Shown here: piece after piece, positions 23,225 to 32,790 of the stretch | Layout of the letters: the number at the start of each line of letters is the position of its first letter | Position numbering within the stretch: the stretch's first letter is position 1 | DNA from: Streptomyces coacervatus | Lineage (GTDB): Bacteria; Actinomycetota; Actinomycetes; Streptomycetales; Streptomycetaceae | Direction of reading: 5' to 3' | NCBI RefSeq assembly: GCF_029223485.1 | Contig: NZ_JARHTP010000030.1 | Coordinates: 1 to 64,000, forward strand | DNA: 64,000 bases | Notes under the pieces: model-generated | What the model saw: the letters and a program-made list of their open reading frames with translations, nothing else | Told to the model about the DNA's origin: nothing | The model's database searches: none | Program-made: the position numbers and the translations under genes

Positions 23225-25883
23225 TCAGCCGATGTTGACCGCGGTCGGCTTGCTGCTCGTGGAGTAGCGCACGAAGCCGAAGTACGGGGTGGAGGGCTTC
23301 AGGCCCGACCACTTCAGCGTGACGGTCGCCGGGTCCGCCTGCTTCCCGGGGATCGGGTCGGGGGACGCGGTGAGCTTCCCCTGGGTGCCGTTGAACGTGA
23401 AGGTGCGCAGCGAGAAGGACACCGGGCCCGAACCGGTGTTGGACTCGCCGTTGACCACCAGGTAGTAGGTCCCTTCCGCGGGGTTGCCCATGTCCAGGAT
23501 CTCTCCTCCCGGTCCGGGTGTGAGCGACCCGTCGTACTGGTGGCCCAGGCTGTCCAGCAGATACAGGTCGACGCCCTGGCCCGCCTTCGGCGCGACGAGG
23601 TCGATCCGGACGGCGGAAGCGCCCGCCGGCACCTTGAACTTGAAGACCTTGTTCGCCGCGTCACCCCTGGTCGTGGGGTTGGCCTCACCGACGGCCACGG
23701 TGCCGTTGTGGACCTGCCCCGGTACCGGACCGGTGACCTTGAGGCCGATCGGGCCGTTCTTGCCCGGCGTGACCTTGTAGGACGTGCTGCCGGAGGTGCC
23801 GGTGGCCGCCGTCCGCACCTGCGCCGGGGCCTCCAGCGGCACCGGCTGCACGGCGATCGGGCTGCGTACCGTGCCGCCCTCGCGGTCCGCCGTCCAGGTG
23901 AGGAAACCGGTGGCGTAGTGGTTGAGCTTCGCCGTGGTGCGGGTCAGCGTGACCTTGAAGGACGCCTTCTGCCCGGCGCCGGTGAAGCTCAGCGTGGACG
24001 GCGAGACCCTCGCGTCGAAGCCGGGCAGCGAGACCTTGGCGGCGTAGGTGCCCGCTCCGGTGGACGTCACGGTGCGGGTGACCGTCTGCGAGCCGACGAG
24101 CCTGCCGATGCCTATGGAGGGCAGGTTGAGGTCGCTCGGGTCGATCGCGGTGACGGGGGAGTCGGTCGTGGCGCCGGTTCCCTTGAGGTAGGCCAGCCAG
24201 TCGGTCGAGTTGCTGTCGTAGAGCAGGCCCGGCTCGAGGAACCTGCGCGGGTTGACGAAGCCGGCGCCCTGGGCGAACGGGTCGGTGTTGTCGCCGCCGC
24301 GGTCGGTCTTCGTGTCGTACGCGGTGGTCATCATCGCCGACTTGACCTCCATCGGCGACCAGTCGGGGTGGGCGCCCCGGATCAGCGCGGCCAGACCGGC
24401 GATGTGCGGGGTGGCCATCGAAGTGCCGGACTCCATCGCGAAGTTGGCGCCCCCGTTCTGCTCGGGGGAGACGGCTGCGAGGATGCCGACGCCGGGCGCG
24501 GCGATGTCCGGCTTGACCAGGTCGCCGTTGCTGGTGTCGTCCGGGCCGCGGGAGGAGAAGCCGGCCACTGTAGAGCTTGCCGTTGCCCAGCTTCACCGTG
24601 CCTTCGAGGCGGTGGATGGTGGTCGCCGCCACGGTGGTCAGCCAGGGGCTGTCGTTGTCGACCGTGGACGCGTCCGGCCCGCTGTTGCCGCCCGCGGCGG
24701 ACACGAACACCCCGGCCGCGGCGGCGTTGAAGAACGCCAGCTGGAGCGGGTCGGTGGCGGGGGTCGGGGTGCTCCCGCCGATCGAGTAGTTGATGACGTC
24801 GACGCCGTCGGCCACGGCGGCGTCGATCGCGGAGAGGATGTCCGAGGTGTCGCAGCCGTCGTTGTCGTCGTCGGCGGCGTTCCAGCACACCTTGTACGCG
24901 GCCACCTTGGCGGCCGGCGCCATCCCGGAGCCGGCGCCCCACGACTTGCCGTTAGCCGTCATCGAGGAGATCCGGTCGCCCGTGGCGGTGGAGGCGGTGT
25001 GCGAGCCGTGGCTCTCGCCGTCGCGCGGCGAGACGTACTCGTGCTTGTCGAGCATCTTGACCGGCACGGTCGACAGGAAGCCCTTGCCGAAGAACCGGGC
25101 GCCGACCAGCTTGCTGTTGCAGGTGGCGGCGGTGAACCGCGGCCCCTTCTCACAAGTGCCGGTGAACTCCTTGCCGTTGGCCTTCACCACGTGCAGCGTT
25201 CCGTTCGCCGCGCGGTACGTCGACCCGACGCCGGCCGGTGCCGTCGCGGTGACCTTGCCGCCCGCGAAGAACGGGTTCTCCGGCCAGATCCCCGTGTCCA
25301 GCACGCCGACGACGACACCCTTGCCGGCCTTGTCCGCACCGCCCAGGCGGTTCCAGACCCCGTTCGCGCCGGTCAGTCCGAGCCGCTGCGGGGTGTCGTA
25401 GAGGGACGGCTTGAGCCGGCGGTCCGGGGTCACCGACCGGACGCCGGGATCGGCGGCCAGCTTGGCGGCCTGCGCTCCTGTGAGTTCGGCGGAGAAGCCG
25501 TTGGCGCTGATGGTGTACGTCGCCAGGGGCTTGACCCCCACCGAGCTTGCCGTGCGGGTCAGTCGGTCGAGCAGATGGGCGCTGTAAGCCCGTACGGCGG
25601 ACGACTTGGCGTCCAGCCGGCCACCCGCGGGCGGCCGGGTACGCGTCAGGCCGGCGACACCGCCGCTGTAAGTGGCCGCGGGGGCCGCGTTCATGGTGAC
25701 GACGTAGGTGCCGTCCTTGAAGGACTCGGCGAACTTGGCGGGGGTCGTGGCGGATATCTGCCCGGCCTGGGCCGTCGAGGCGGCGACCGAGGTGACGGTG
25801 ACGGCGGTCGCCAGGAGGAGTGCGCTCCGCCGGAGCGCGGTCCGTTGAGGGGTGCGATGACGGGGGGTTTTGTTGACTCTCAC
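23225..25883 (-). pseudogene. S8 (subtilisin-family) secreted protease, broken by an internal out-of-frame deletion
   Basis: Frame 1 (from GTG 25883) encodes a signal peptide, the I9 propeptide (GTYVVTMNAAP ... YTISANGFSAELTG), and the catalytic Asp (VGVLDTGIWPENP) and His (GESHGSHTASTATG), with the oxyanion Asn (SAAGGNSGPD). It reaches KLGNGKLYS at about 24570 and then continues as Arg/Pro-rich nonsense. Frame 2, shifted, resumes at VAGFSSRGPD and contains the Ser (SGTSMATPHIAG) and a C-terminal Fn3-like domain plus a PPC-like domain to 23225. In full-length relatives a protease-associated (PA) domain of 100-200 residues sits exactly between these two pieces, so a deletion has removed it and shifted the frame. 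A functional enzyme could not be made without frameshifting. Confidence 0.85.
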
Positions 25884-26017
25884 GCCGCACCAGACGTCCG
25901 AGTGTGAATTCGGTTGCTATGTGTGGCAGATGTGTCGGTCCGGCCCTCAGGGAACCAACTCCGGCCCGACCCGTCTTGCTGGACGGGGGTGGCAGTCGTC
26001 GAGGATCGAGGGGACGC

Positions 26018-26611
26018 ATGTCACTGGAAGGTGCCGGGGCGGACGCTCTCGGCTGGGGCCGTACGGAAGGAGGCGGTGCGCACACGCCCCGGACGGCCGG
26101 AGGCGAGGCCGCCGAGGAGCAGGGCATCGGCTCCTTCGCGGTCCTGTACCGGGCCGAGCGGCTGACGATGGTGCGGCTGGCCGCCTTCCTGGTCGACGAC
26201 CCGCATGTCGCGGAGGACGTCGTCCAGGACGCCTTCACCGGGCTGCACGCCCACTGGCACCGGCTGCGTGACCAGGAAGCCGCGGTGCACTACCTCCGGC
26301 GGGCCGTGGTGAACAAGGCGCGTTCGGTGCTGCGCCGGCGGCGCACCGCGCGCGGCTATGTGTGGCCGACCGCGACCCCCGAACCGGGCGCCGACCAGGG
26401 CGCCCTGATGGCGGAGGAACACCGCCGGATACGCCGGGCGCTGACCGGGCTGCCCCGGCGGCAGCGGGAGGTGCTCGTCCTGCGGTACTGGTCGGACCTC
26501 AGCGAGGCCCAGATCGCGGCCACGCTGGGGATCAGCGCCGGCACCGTCAAGTCGACGGCCAGCCGCGGCCTGAAGGCACTCGAAGCCGCACTCCTGAGGA
26601 GCTCGACGTGA
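26018..26611 (+). CDS. SigE-type ECF RNA polymerase sigma factor
   Basis: A 197-aa ECF sigma factor. Region 2 is FAVLYRAERLTMVRLAAFLV ... AEDVVQDAFTGLHAHW and region 4 is LPRRQREVLVLRYWSDLS with the helix-turn-helix AQIAATLGISAGTVKSTASR. ATG 26018 with GAGGGG four nt before it; the frame to 25904 has no ribosome site. The stop overlaps the GTG of the membrane protein gene that follows, the usual sigma/anti-sigma layout. It lies back-to-back with the broken protease (134 bp apart). Confidence 0.9.
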   Translation: MSLEGAGADALGWGRTEGGGAHTPRTAGGEAAEEQGIGSFAVLYRAERLTMVRLAAFLVDDPHVAEDVVQDAFTGLHAHWHRLRDQEAAVHYLRRAVVNKARSVLRRRRTARGYVWPTATPEPGADQGALMAEEHRRIRRALTGLPRRQREVLVLRYWSDLSEAQIAATLGISAGTVKSTASRGLKALEAALLRSST

Positions 26612-27465
26612 CGGGCATCGAAGACGAACTCCGTGCCGCGCTGCACGCCGACGCCGACCGCATCCGCCAGGACGGCCTGCGCCCGCCCGCCACCTTCCCG
26701 GCGACGCGTTCCCCGGGCTCCCGACGACGCCTGACGACGCTCGTGACGGTGGCCGCCGCTGCCGCGACCGCGCTCGTCGTGCTCGGCGTCCACCTGCTCA
26801 TGTCGCCCCCGGCCCGGGACGCGACCCCACTGACCGTCACCTTCACCAGCCGTACGTCGAACGTCGCGCCGACGAAGGCGACCATCACCCTCCCGGTGCC
26901 CGAGGTGCACGGCACGAACATGAAGACGGACCAGCGGGTCTCCAAGGCGATCCGGCAGCAGCTGACCGAGGAGGCGGACGTCTTCCGCAACCGCATCACC
27001 TCCGTCCCGGGAACCGAGACCCGAGGGCTGTCCGCCAAGGTCACCGTGGGCGAGACGGTCACCTGGGGGCACTATCTGTCCGTCCGGTTCGACACGTCCG
27101 CCGACACCGGTGACGAGCACCCGGTGAACGAGTCCGACGTGCTGACCTTCGACACCAGAACCGGTGCCGCGATCACCCTCGGCGACATGTTCACCGACCT
27201 CGACAAGGTCGGCGACACCGTCCGGGCGGCGATGCTGGCCTCTCGCCCCGCGGGCACCTTCCACGACTGGCACGACCTGGAAACGGTGACCCTGAACCCC
27301 AGCGAGGCGGGCATCACGAAACCCCCGTCCTGCTACCCGACGCCGGCCGGCCTGCGCTGCCGGATCGACCAGGGCCAGCTCACCCCCTTCGACTACGGCT
27401 GGATCGACGCGACCGTCCCGTGGAAGCACCTCACGCACGTGCTCCGACCCGGTGTCCACGGCTAG
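26608..27465 (+). CDS. Membrane-anchored DUF3298-like protein, probable anti-sigma partner
   Basis: A 285-aa protein with a 60-residue cytoplasmic N-terminus, a single transmembrane helix (LVTVAAAAATALVVLGVHLLM) and an extracytoplasmic domain. LTFDTRTGAAITLGDMF matches the RsiV/DUF3298 signature seen in anti-sigma factors that sense lysozyme or envelope damage. Two cysteines (PSCYPTPAGLRC) may form a disulphide. GTG overlaps the sigma stop and AGGAG is six nt away, so the pair is coupled. Identity as an anti-sigma factor is an inference from context; no ZAS motif is present. Confidence 0.7.
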   Translation: MTGIEDELRAALHADADRIRQDGLRPPATFPATRSPGSRRRLTTLVTVAAAAATALVVLGVHLLMSPPARDATPLTVTFTSRTSNVAPTKATITLPVPEVHGTNMKTDQRVSKAIRQQLTEEADVFRNRITSVPGTETRGLSAKVTVGETVTWGHYLSVRFDTSADTGDEHPVNESDVLTFDTRTGAAITLGDMFTDLDKVGDTVRAAMLASRPAGTFHDWHDLETVTLNPSEAGITKPPSCYPTPAGLRCRIDQGQLTPFDYGWIDATVPWKHLTHVLRPGVHG

Positions 27466-27500
27466 CAATACCGGCAGGGGCCGGCCTTGCCTCGCTACGG

Positions 27501-28166
27501 CTACGCGCGCTGCCACACCGTCACGGCGACGTCGATGTGGTCGGCGTCCGGGACGCCGGTCACCTCGACGTAGGCGACCCGCATGTTCTCCGTGCCGACG
27601 CAGGCCCGGTCGCCCTTCTGCACGTCCAGCGTCTGCTGGCCGAGGCTGGTGTTGAGGAGCGCGGCGCACTGTGCTCGCGTGGGCGGGCCGGAGTCGTCCC
27701 AGCGGGCGAGGGCGTAGGCGCCGTAGAGCTCGGAGGGTCCCTTGACGGCGAGGTCGCCCACGGGGGCGCGGCCGGGCGGGACGTCGTCCAGGAACCAGCC
27801 CCGCACTCCCGCGGTGCCGTCCAGCACCAGGGTGCCCTGCCAGCGCGGTCGGCTCTCCGAGGAGGTGGTGGGGGTGGGTGTCCGGGACGGGGCAGGTGTG
27901 GGCGTCGGCGGGGGAGTGGTCGACGGCTCGGGCGGGTTCGTGTGCGGTGTGGTCGTCGTGGGGCCGGGGGCCGGGGTGTCCGTGCCGGACGGCGTGTCGG
28001 AGTACGTCGGAGAGGGGCCCGGGGTGGTGCCCGGCGGGCGGTTCAGCGCGATGACCAGCGTCACCGTCGCCGTGATCAGGGCCGCCGTCAGTGTGCCGAC
28101 GAGCCCGATGAGTGCCGCCTTCACCCCGGTGTCCTGGCTTCGTAACCAGCGGAGAAACCTCATCAT
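27501..28166 (-). CDS. Single-pass membrane protein with Pro/Thr-rich stalk
   Basis: A 221-aa protein: short basic N-terminus, transmembrane helix at about 18-42 (ALIGLVGTLTAALITATVTL), a 60-residue Pro/Thr/Ser linker likely to span the cell wall, and a C-terminal domain of about 110 residues with two cysteines (AQCAALL, RACVGTENM). No family is recognised. The start may be Met1 or Met2. It converges on the DUF3298-like gene and lies downstream of the TetR remnant. Confidence 0.75.
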   Translation of the reverse strand: MMRFLRWLRSQDTGVKAALIGLVGTLTAALITATVTLVIALNRPPGTTPGPSPTYSDTPSGTDTPAPGPTTTTPHTNPPEPSTTPPPTPTPAPSRTPTPTTSSESRPRWQGTLVLDGTAGVRGWFLDDVPPGRAPVGDLAVKGPSELYGAYALARWDDSGPPTRAQCAALLNTSLGQQTLDVQKGDRACVGTENMRVAYVEVTGVPDADHIDVAVTVWQRA

Positions 28167-28226
28167 GACGTCCCTCCCGTCCCCGATGAACCGTCAACTG
28201 TACGGTTTCGACGCAGCGGTTGACGA

Positions 28227-28577
28227 TCAGGCGCCGTATCCTCGCACCCCTGCGTCCGGGCTGACCGACAACCAGATCCGCTCCGCCGGGATTCCCGCCG
28301 CCTCGTCGGGGTCGATGTCGTGGATGCCGGCGAGCCGGCGGCTGGCCATGGCGACTACCGGGCCCAGCGCGAGGGACTCGACAAGGGGCTGGGAGAGCTG
28401 GGCCAACTCGCCTGATTCCACGTGGGGTCGGCCCCAGAGGGCCGGCGCCGACACCCTCGCCCGCTGCGCGGCGCGCAACTCGTCGAGCAGCCTGCCCACG
28501 CAGCGCCGCTCCGCCGCGACGACCAGGCCGTCGATGCTGCCGAAGTGGTGGCAGAGGCTGCCCGGACCGACCCCGCC
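28227..28577 (-). pseudogene. TetR-family regulator lacking its DNA-binding N-terminus
   Basis: The readable frame starts at VGPGSLCHHFGSIDGLV, the very end of a TetR helix-turn-helix (compare xxGSLYHHFGSKxxL), and continues through about 100 residues of ligand domain (RCVGRLLDELRAAQ ... GVRGYGA). The first 35-40 residues, including the recognition helix start, are gone and the only start codon is a GTG at 28499 inside the gene. It is a decayed regulator. A palindrome typical of a TetR operator remains 42 bp away, beside the kinase gene. Confidence 0.65.
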
Positions 28578-28618
28578 GGCGGGCGCCCGCCCCGGGCAAA
28601 CCGGATACCGGCGGGCGC

Positions 28619-28639
28619 TTGGATAGAGGTGCTATCCAA
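28619..28639. promoter_or_regulatory. Palindrome TTGGATAG-N5-CTATCCAA
   Basis: Two 8-bp arms (28619-28626 and 28632-28639) with a 5-nt spacer form a perfect operator-like dyad between the TetR remnant and the kinase start (30 bp before it). By size and place it is the likely old operator of the TetR protein. Confidence 0.7.
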
Positions 28640-28668
28640 AACTTCTCTCCGCCGCTAGCCTTCCGGGA

Positions 28669-30495
28669 GTGACGATCAACGGGGACAACCGGGACGGGCT
28701 GGATCTGCGGGGCAGCGGCGCTGAGCCGCTGGAGGACGAGGATCCGCGGTCGATCGGCTGGATTCCGCTGGTCGGGCGGCTCGGGGCCGGCGGTATGGGG
28801 CGGGTCTACCTCGGGGTGCACGAGCGGCGGTACGTCGCCGTCAAGCAGCTGCTGCCCTCCGTGGTCGGCGAGGACAAGGACTTCCTGCGCCGCTTCGGAC
28901 ACGAGCTGGACAACCTCTCCCGGCTGCCCGCCGGGGCCACCGCGCCGCTGCTCGCCAGTGACCGCACGGCACGGCCGCCGTGGCTGGCCACCGCGTACGT
29001 TCCCGGGCTCACCCTGCGCGAGGCCGTCGAGCTGAACGAGGGTCCTCTGCCGGTCGACGCGCTGTGGCTGCTGCTCCGGGAGGCGGCCTCCGGGCTCGCG
29101 GACGTGCACGCACTGGACATGGTCCACCGGGACCTCAAGCCGTCCAACGTCATGCTGACCCTCGACGGCTTCACCCTCATCGACTTCGGTGTCGCCCGCG
29201 CCGCCGACCAGAGCCAGCTCACAAGGACCGGCATGGTCGTGGGCACCCCCGCCTACATGTCGCCCGAACAGGCCTCAGGGGCACGGCAGTTGAGCGGCGC
29301 CGTGGACGTCTTCGCGCTCGGGTCGGTGCTGGCGTACGCGGCATCCGGGCGTCCGCCCTTCGGTGACGAGTCCGGGCACGGCGTGCTGTACCGCATCGTC
29401 CACGAAGAGCCCGACCTCCAGCCCGTACGAGACCTCGATCCGCAGCTGGCCGAGGTCGTCGCCGCCTGTCTCGACAAGGACCCGGAAAGTCGGCCCACCG
29501 CCGCCGAGCTCCTCGAACAGGCCGCGGAACACGGGCCGTTCACCGATCGGCCCTGGCCCGAGGCGGTCACCGAACTGCTCGCCGAGCGGGCCGCGTTCGC
29601 CGCGGACGAGGCCCGGATCGACGAGCTGCCCGAGCCCGCTCCCACCCTTCCGGCGGCCGGGGCGGAGTCGGCTCCCGAGCCCGGACAGCGGTCCGGGAGC
29701 AAGCCCGAGGCCCGACCGGAGCCGCGCGAACGGCGCCGTACCCGCATTCTGTTCGGCGTCGTCCCCGTGGTGGTCGTGGCGACGGGTGCGACCCTCGCCA
29801 TCCAGTACCTGCCGTACACGTCCGCGCCCGACGACGGGGCCCGGGCCACGCCGTCCGTCTCCGTCACGGTGTCCACCGCCTCCACGCCGTCCGCGTCGGG
29901 CAGCCCGTCGAAGTCGGCATCCGCGCACAAGTCCTCGTCTCCGACGGCGAAGGAGGGCGGGGGCAAGGGGGCGGGAGGATCCCGGGCCGGAGGCACGGGC
30001 GGGACGGGAGCGGGCGCGCAGGGGGACTCGGACGGCAGCGGCAGTGGCAGCGAGGACTCCAACTCAGGCTCCGGCTCCGGAAGTTCGGGCAGTTCCCGAG
30101 GCACGTCCGGCGGCTCCTCGACCACCGCCCCCGCATCCACCGGCTACTACCGGCTCAAGAACGCTTCCGACGGGCAGTGCCTGGTGATGAGCGACTTCAG
30201 TGGTCCGGTCCTCGGGGCGTGTTCGGACAGCCCGGCGTCCTCATGGACCTACAAGAGCGCGTCGGGCGGCACGTTCCACGTGGTCAACCAGCACACCGGC
30301 CAGTGTCTGAGCGTGAGCGCCTACAACATCGTGTCGGCCGACTGCGACCAGAGCACTCAGCAGACCTGGCGCACAGGCTCCGGCAGCACCCTGCAGAACA
30401 TGTACAACAGCCGGTGCCTCGACGAGTCCTCCGGCTGGCCGGTCACCTCGACCTGCGTGTCCGGGACGACGTCGCAGCGCTGGACGAGGGTGTAG
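28669..30495 (+). CDS. Receptor-like Ser/Thr protein kinase with C-terminal ricin-type lectin domain
   Basis: A 608-aa PknB-type kinase. Residues about 25-290 are the kinase: GAGGMGRVYLG loop, VAVKQLL lysine, MVHRDLKPSNVM at about 150, IDFGVARA and TPAYMSPEQASG. A transmembrane helix lies near 357-380 (FGVVPVVVVATGATLAI), then a Ser/Gly/Thr-rich stalk of about 100 residues. The last 115 residues form a beta-trefoil ricin-B lectin domain (YYRLKNASDGQCLVM, HTGQCLSV, SQRW). The lectin should sit outside the cell and bind a sugar, so the protein may signal glycan presence inward. GTG 28669 lacks a convincing ribosome site. Confidence 0.92.
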   Translation: MTINGDNRDGLDLRGSGAEPLEDEDPRSIGWIPLVGRLGAGGMGRVYLGVHERRYVAVKQLLPSVVGEDKDFLRRFGHELDNLSRLPAGATAPLLASDRTARPPWLATAYVPGLTLREAVELNEGPLPVDALWLLLREAASGLADVHALDMVHRDLKPSNVMLTLDGFTLIDFGVARAADQSQLTRTGMVVGTPAYMSPEQASGARQLSGAVDVFALGSVLAYAASGRPPFGDESGHGVLYRIVHEEPDLQPVRDLDPQLAEVVAACLDKDPESRPTAAELLEQAAEHGPFTDRPWPEAVTELLAERAAFAADEARIDELPEPAPTLPAAGAESAPEPGQRSGSKPEARPEPRERRRTRILFGVVPVVVVATGATLAIQYLPYTSAPDDGARATPSVSVTVSTASTPSASGSPSKSASAHKSSSPTAKEGGGKGAGGSRAGGTGGTGAGAQGDSDGSGSGSEDSNSGSGSGSSGSSRGTSGGSSTTAPASTGYYRLKNASDGQCLVMSDFSGPVLGACSDSPASSWTYKSASGGTFHVVNQHTGQCLSVSAYNIVSADCDQSTQQTWRTGSGSTLQNMYNSRCLDESSGWPVTSTCVSGTTSQRWTRV

Positions 30496-30554
30496 GCGGG
30501 GGGCTTCGCAGCGTTGGACGATGGAGTGGGGCGAGCAGGCGTGTAAGCGGATCC

Positions 30555-30578
30555 CATCCCCTAGGCGTATAGGGGATG
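30555..30578. promoter_or_regulatory. Dyad CATCCCCTA-N6-TAGGGGATG covering the sigma-factor start
   Basis: Perfect 9-bp arms (30555-30563, 30570-30578) overlap the ribosome-site position and the first base of the GTG start. Either an operator or an RNA hairpin that hides the start. Confidence 0.6.
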
Positions 30579-31081
30579 TGAAGGAGCTGGAGTTCGCGGA
30601 GTTCTACCGCAGCAGCCGGGACATGTGCCTGAGGGCCGTGCTCGCCGGCGTCGGCGAGCGGCAGCTGGCCGAGGATCTGGTCGCCGAGGCGTTCACCCGG
30701 GCGTGGGTCGCCTGGCCGAAGGTCGCCCGGCATCCCGCGCCCCGCGCCTGGGTCGTGCGTACGGCGCTCAACACCCGCATCTCGTGGTGGCGCCGGCGTC
30801 GGCGCGAGGTCGCCCTGGCCGACGGGCACGACGTCGTCGTACCGCCCGTCACCGACTCCGGCCTGGACCCGGCGCTGCTCGCACTGCTGCGCGGGCTGCC
30901 GCGCCGCCAGCGGGAGGTGATCGCCTTCCGGGTCTTCCTCGACCTCGACACCGAGGCCACCGCGAAGGCCCTCGGTATCGCACCGGGCACGGTCACCGCC
31001 CACCTCGCACGGGCCGTCGCGACCCTGCGCGGCCATCTCGTCATCGCCGACGCCAAGGACACCCCGGAGGCCGGAACATGA
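30578..31081 (+). CDS. ECF RNA polymerase sigma factor (SigE-like)
   Basis: A 167-aa ECF sigma factor: region 2 EFAEFYRSSRDMCLRAVL ... AEDLVAEAFTRAWVAW, an Arg-rich linker (WWRRRRRE), and region 4 LPRRQREVIAFRVFLDLDT with TAKALGIAPGTVTAHLARAV. GTG 30578 gives the family-typical start; a longer reading from ATG 30521 is possible. The stop overlaps the next ATG (ATGA). Second sigma/membrane-protein pair in 5 kb; the two sigma factors are not close copies. Confidence 0.88.
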   Translation: MKELEFAEFYRSSRDMCLRAVLAGVGERQLAEDLVAEAFTRAWVAWPKVARHPAPRAWVVRTALNTRISWWRRRRREVALADGHDVVVPPVTDSGLDPALLALLRGLPRRQREVIAFRVFLDLDTEATAKALGIAPGTVTAHLARAVATLRGHLVIADAKDTPEAGT

Positions 31082-31743
31082 CCACCGAACACGACACCGC
31101 CGTACTGGACCTGCTGCGGGCATCGCTCGCCGACGTCACCCTCGACACGCCCCTCGAACAGATCGTCTCCGACGGACGTGCCCGGCGGCGCAGGCGGCGC
31201 ATCGCCCTCACCGCCGGTGCCACCGCCGTCGCGGCCGGACTCGCGCTGGGCGTGCCGACGTACGGCCACCCGTCCACGGCGCCGCCGGCCTCCGACTCGC
31301 TCGCGACCGGCGCGGGCACCGTGCACATCCGTACCGCCGCCTACACGATCGACAGTCTCAAGAGCGGTGCGCTGCGGGTGAGCTGGGACAAGCAGGCCTA
31401 CTTCGACGACCGCGCGGGGCTGGCGAAGGCCCTGCGGGAGGCCGGGTTCCCGGTGCTGATGAAGGTCGGCGAGTTCTGCAAGGGGCCGGACGACAACCAG
31501 AAGCTGGACGAGCACGGGCAGGGCGCCGGCGTGGGCCAGGTCATGAAGGGGCGCCGCATCGCGGACGACAAGGTCACCTTCGACTTCCTCCCGGACGCGA
31601 TGCCGGCCGACACGGAGCTGTTCATCGGCTATCTGACGCAGAATCAGCTGACGGTCACCGGCGGCCGTCCCGGCTCCGTGGAGCGGCTCGTGCCCACGGA
31701 CCAACCGCTCACCTGCAGCACCGATCTGCCCGACTTCGGTTGA
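31078..31743 (+). CDS. Membrane protein paired with the ECF sigma factor, possible anti-sigma
   Basis: A 221-aa protein with a 40-residue cytoplasmic segment (LRASLADVTLDTPLEQIVSDGRARRRRRR), a single transmembrane or signal-like helix (IALTAGATAVAAGLALGV) and an extracytoplasmic domain of about 160 residues with two cysteines. This topology and an ATGA overlap with the sigma gene (GGAGG seven nt upstream) suggest regulation of that sigma factor. No known anti-sigma motif is evident. Confidence 0.65.
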   Translation: MTTEHDTAVLDLLRASLADVTLDTPLEQIVSDGRARRRRRRIALTAGATAVAAGLALGVPTYGHPSTAPPASDSLATGAGTVHIRTAAYTIDSLKSGALRVSWDKQAYFDDRAGLAKALREAGFPVLMKVGEFCKGPDDNQKLDEHGQGAGVGQVMKGRRIADDKVTFDFLPDAMPADTELFIGYLTQNQLTVTGGRPGSVERLVPTDQPLTCSTDLPDFG

Positions 31744-31796
31744 CGGACCGACGGGCCGACCAGGAGGGGGAGGGGGCGCGGACGGGACGCGGACGG

Positions 31797-32771
31797 CTAG
31801 CCGTTCACCCTGAGCAGCAGCTTGCCCGTGCTCGTCCGTGTCCCCATCAGCCGGTGCGCCTCCGCCGCCTCCTCCAGCCCGAACTCGGCGGTGACCGGCA
31901 GCGACACGGTCCCGTCCACCGCCTTCGCGAACGCCCGCTCGGCCAGCGCCCGCAGCTCGCCCGGGGCCGTCTTCGCCAGGGTCAGGATCGAGAAGCCGCC
32001 CACCGACACCCCGGACGGGTACAGCTCCGGCTGTCCCACCGTCCACGCCGGTGCCGAGCTCGCGTTGCCGAACGACACCAGGCGGCCGAAGACCGCCAGC
32101 GAGGCCAGGCCGGCGCGGAACGTCTCGCCGCCGACGGGATCGAGCGCGAGGTCCACGCCCCGGCCGCCGGTCGCCTCCCGCACCGCCTCCGTGAACCCGC
32201 CGACGAACACCTCGTCGTATCCGTACTCACGCGCGTACGCCGCCTTGGCCTCCCCCGACACCACCCCGTACACGGCCCTCGCGCCCGCCGCCTTCGCCAA
32301 CTGCCCCGCCACCGTGCCGACTCCGCCCGCCGCGCCCTGCACCAGCACGGTCTCCCCGGGCTGCAGCCGGCCCACCGCGTGCACCAGGGCGTACGCCGTC
32401 GGCAGCACGGTCGGCAGGGTCGCCGCCGTACGCAGGTCCACGCCGGCCGGGACCGGGAACACGGTCGAGGCGTTCGCCAGGGCCACGTCGGCGTAGGCGC
32501 CGCCCTCCGTCAGCGCCGTCACCTCCTGCCCGACGGACAGACCGATGACCCCCTCGCCGACGGCCCGGATCCGCCCGGACGCCTCCAGGCCCGGCACGAA
32601 CGGCAGATGCGGCACCCGGTAGCCCTCGCCGCGCGCCTTGAGGTCGGCGAAGTTCACGCCGGTGTACGCCACGTCGATGCTCACCTGGCCGGGGCCCGGT
32701 TCGGGCACCTCCGCCTCCACCACCTTCAGGACCTCGGGACCGCCGTACTCCTGGAACTCGACCGCGCGCAT
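31797..32771 (-). CDS. Quinone oxidoreductase / zinc-binding dehydrogenase family (MDR)
   Basis: A 324-aa medium-chain reductase of the QOR branch: GGPEVLKVVEAEVPEPGPGQV N-terminus, VAYTGVNFADLKARGEGY, and the NADPH motif VLVQGAAGGVGTVAGQLAK (GxGGVG). No structural-zinc cysteines, as expected for QOR. It reduces quinones or enals with NADPH. Divergent from an ArsR-type regulator across a shared operator, so probably induced by an electrophile or redox signal. Confidence 0.92.
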   Translation of the reverse strand: MRAVEFQEYGGPEVLKVVEAEVPEPGPGQVSIDVAYTGVNFADLKARGEGYRVPHLPFVPGLEASGRIRAVGEGVIGLSVGQEVTALTEGGAYADVALANASTVFPVPAGVDLRTAATLPTVLPTAYALVHAVGRLQPGETVLVQGAAGGVGTVAGQLAKAAGARAVYGVVSGEAKAAYAREYGYDEVFVGGFTEAVREATGGRGVDLALDPVGGETFRAGLASLAVFGRLVSFGNASSAPAWTVGQPELYPSGVSVGGFSILTLAKTAPGELRALAERAFAKAVDGTVSLPVTAEFGLEEAAEAHRLMGTRTSTGKLLLRVNG

Positions 32772-32790
32772 GACACCACACCCCTCATGA

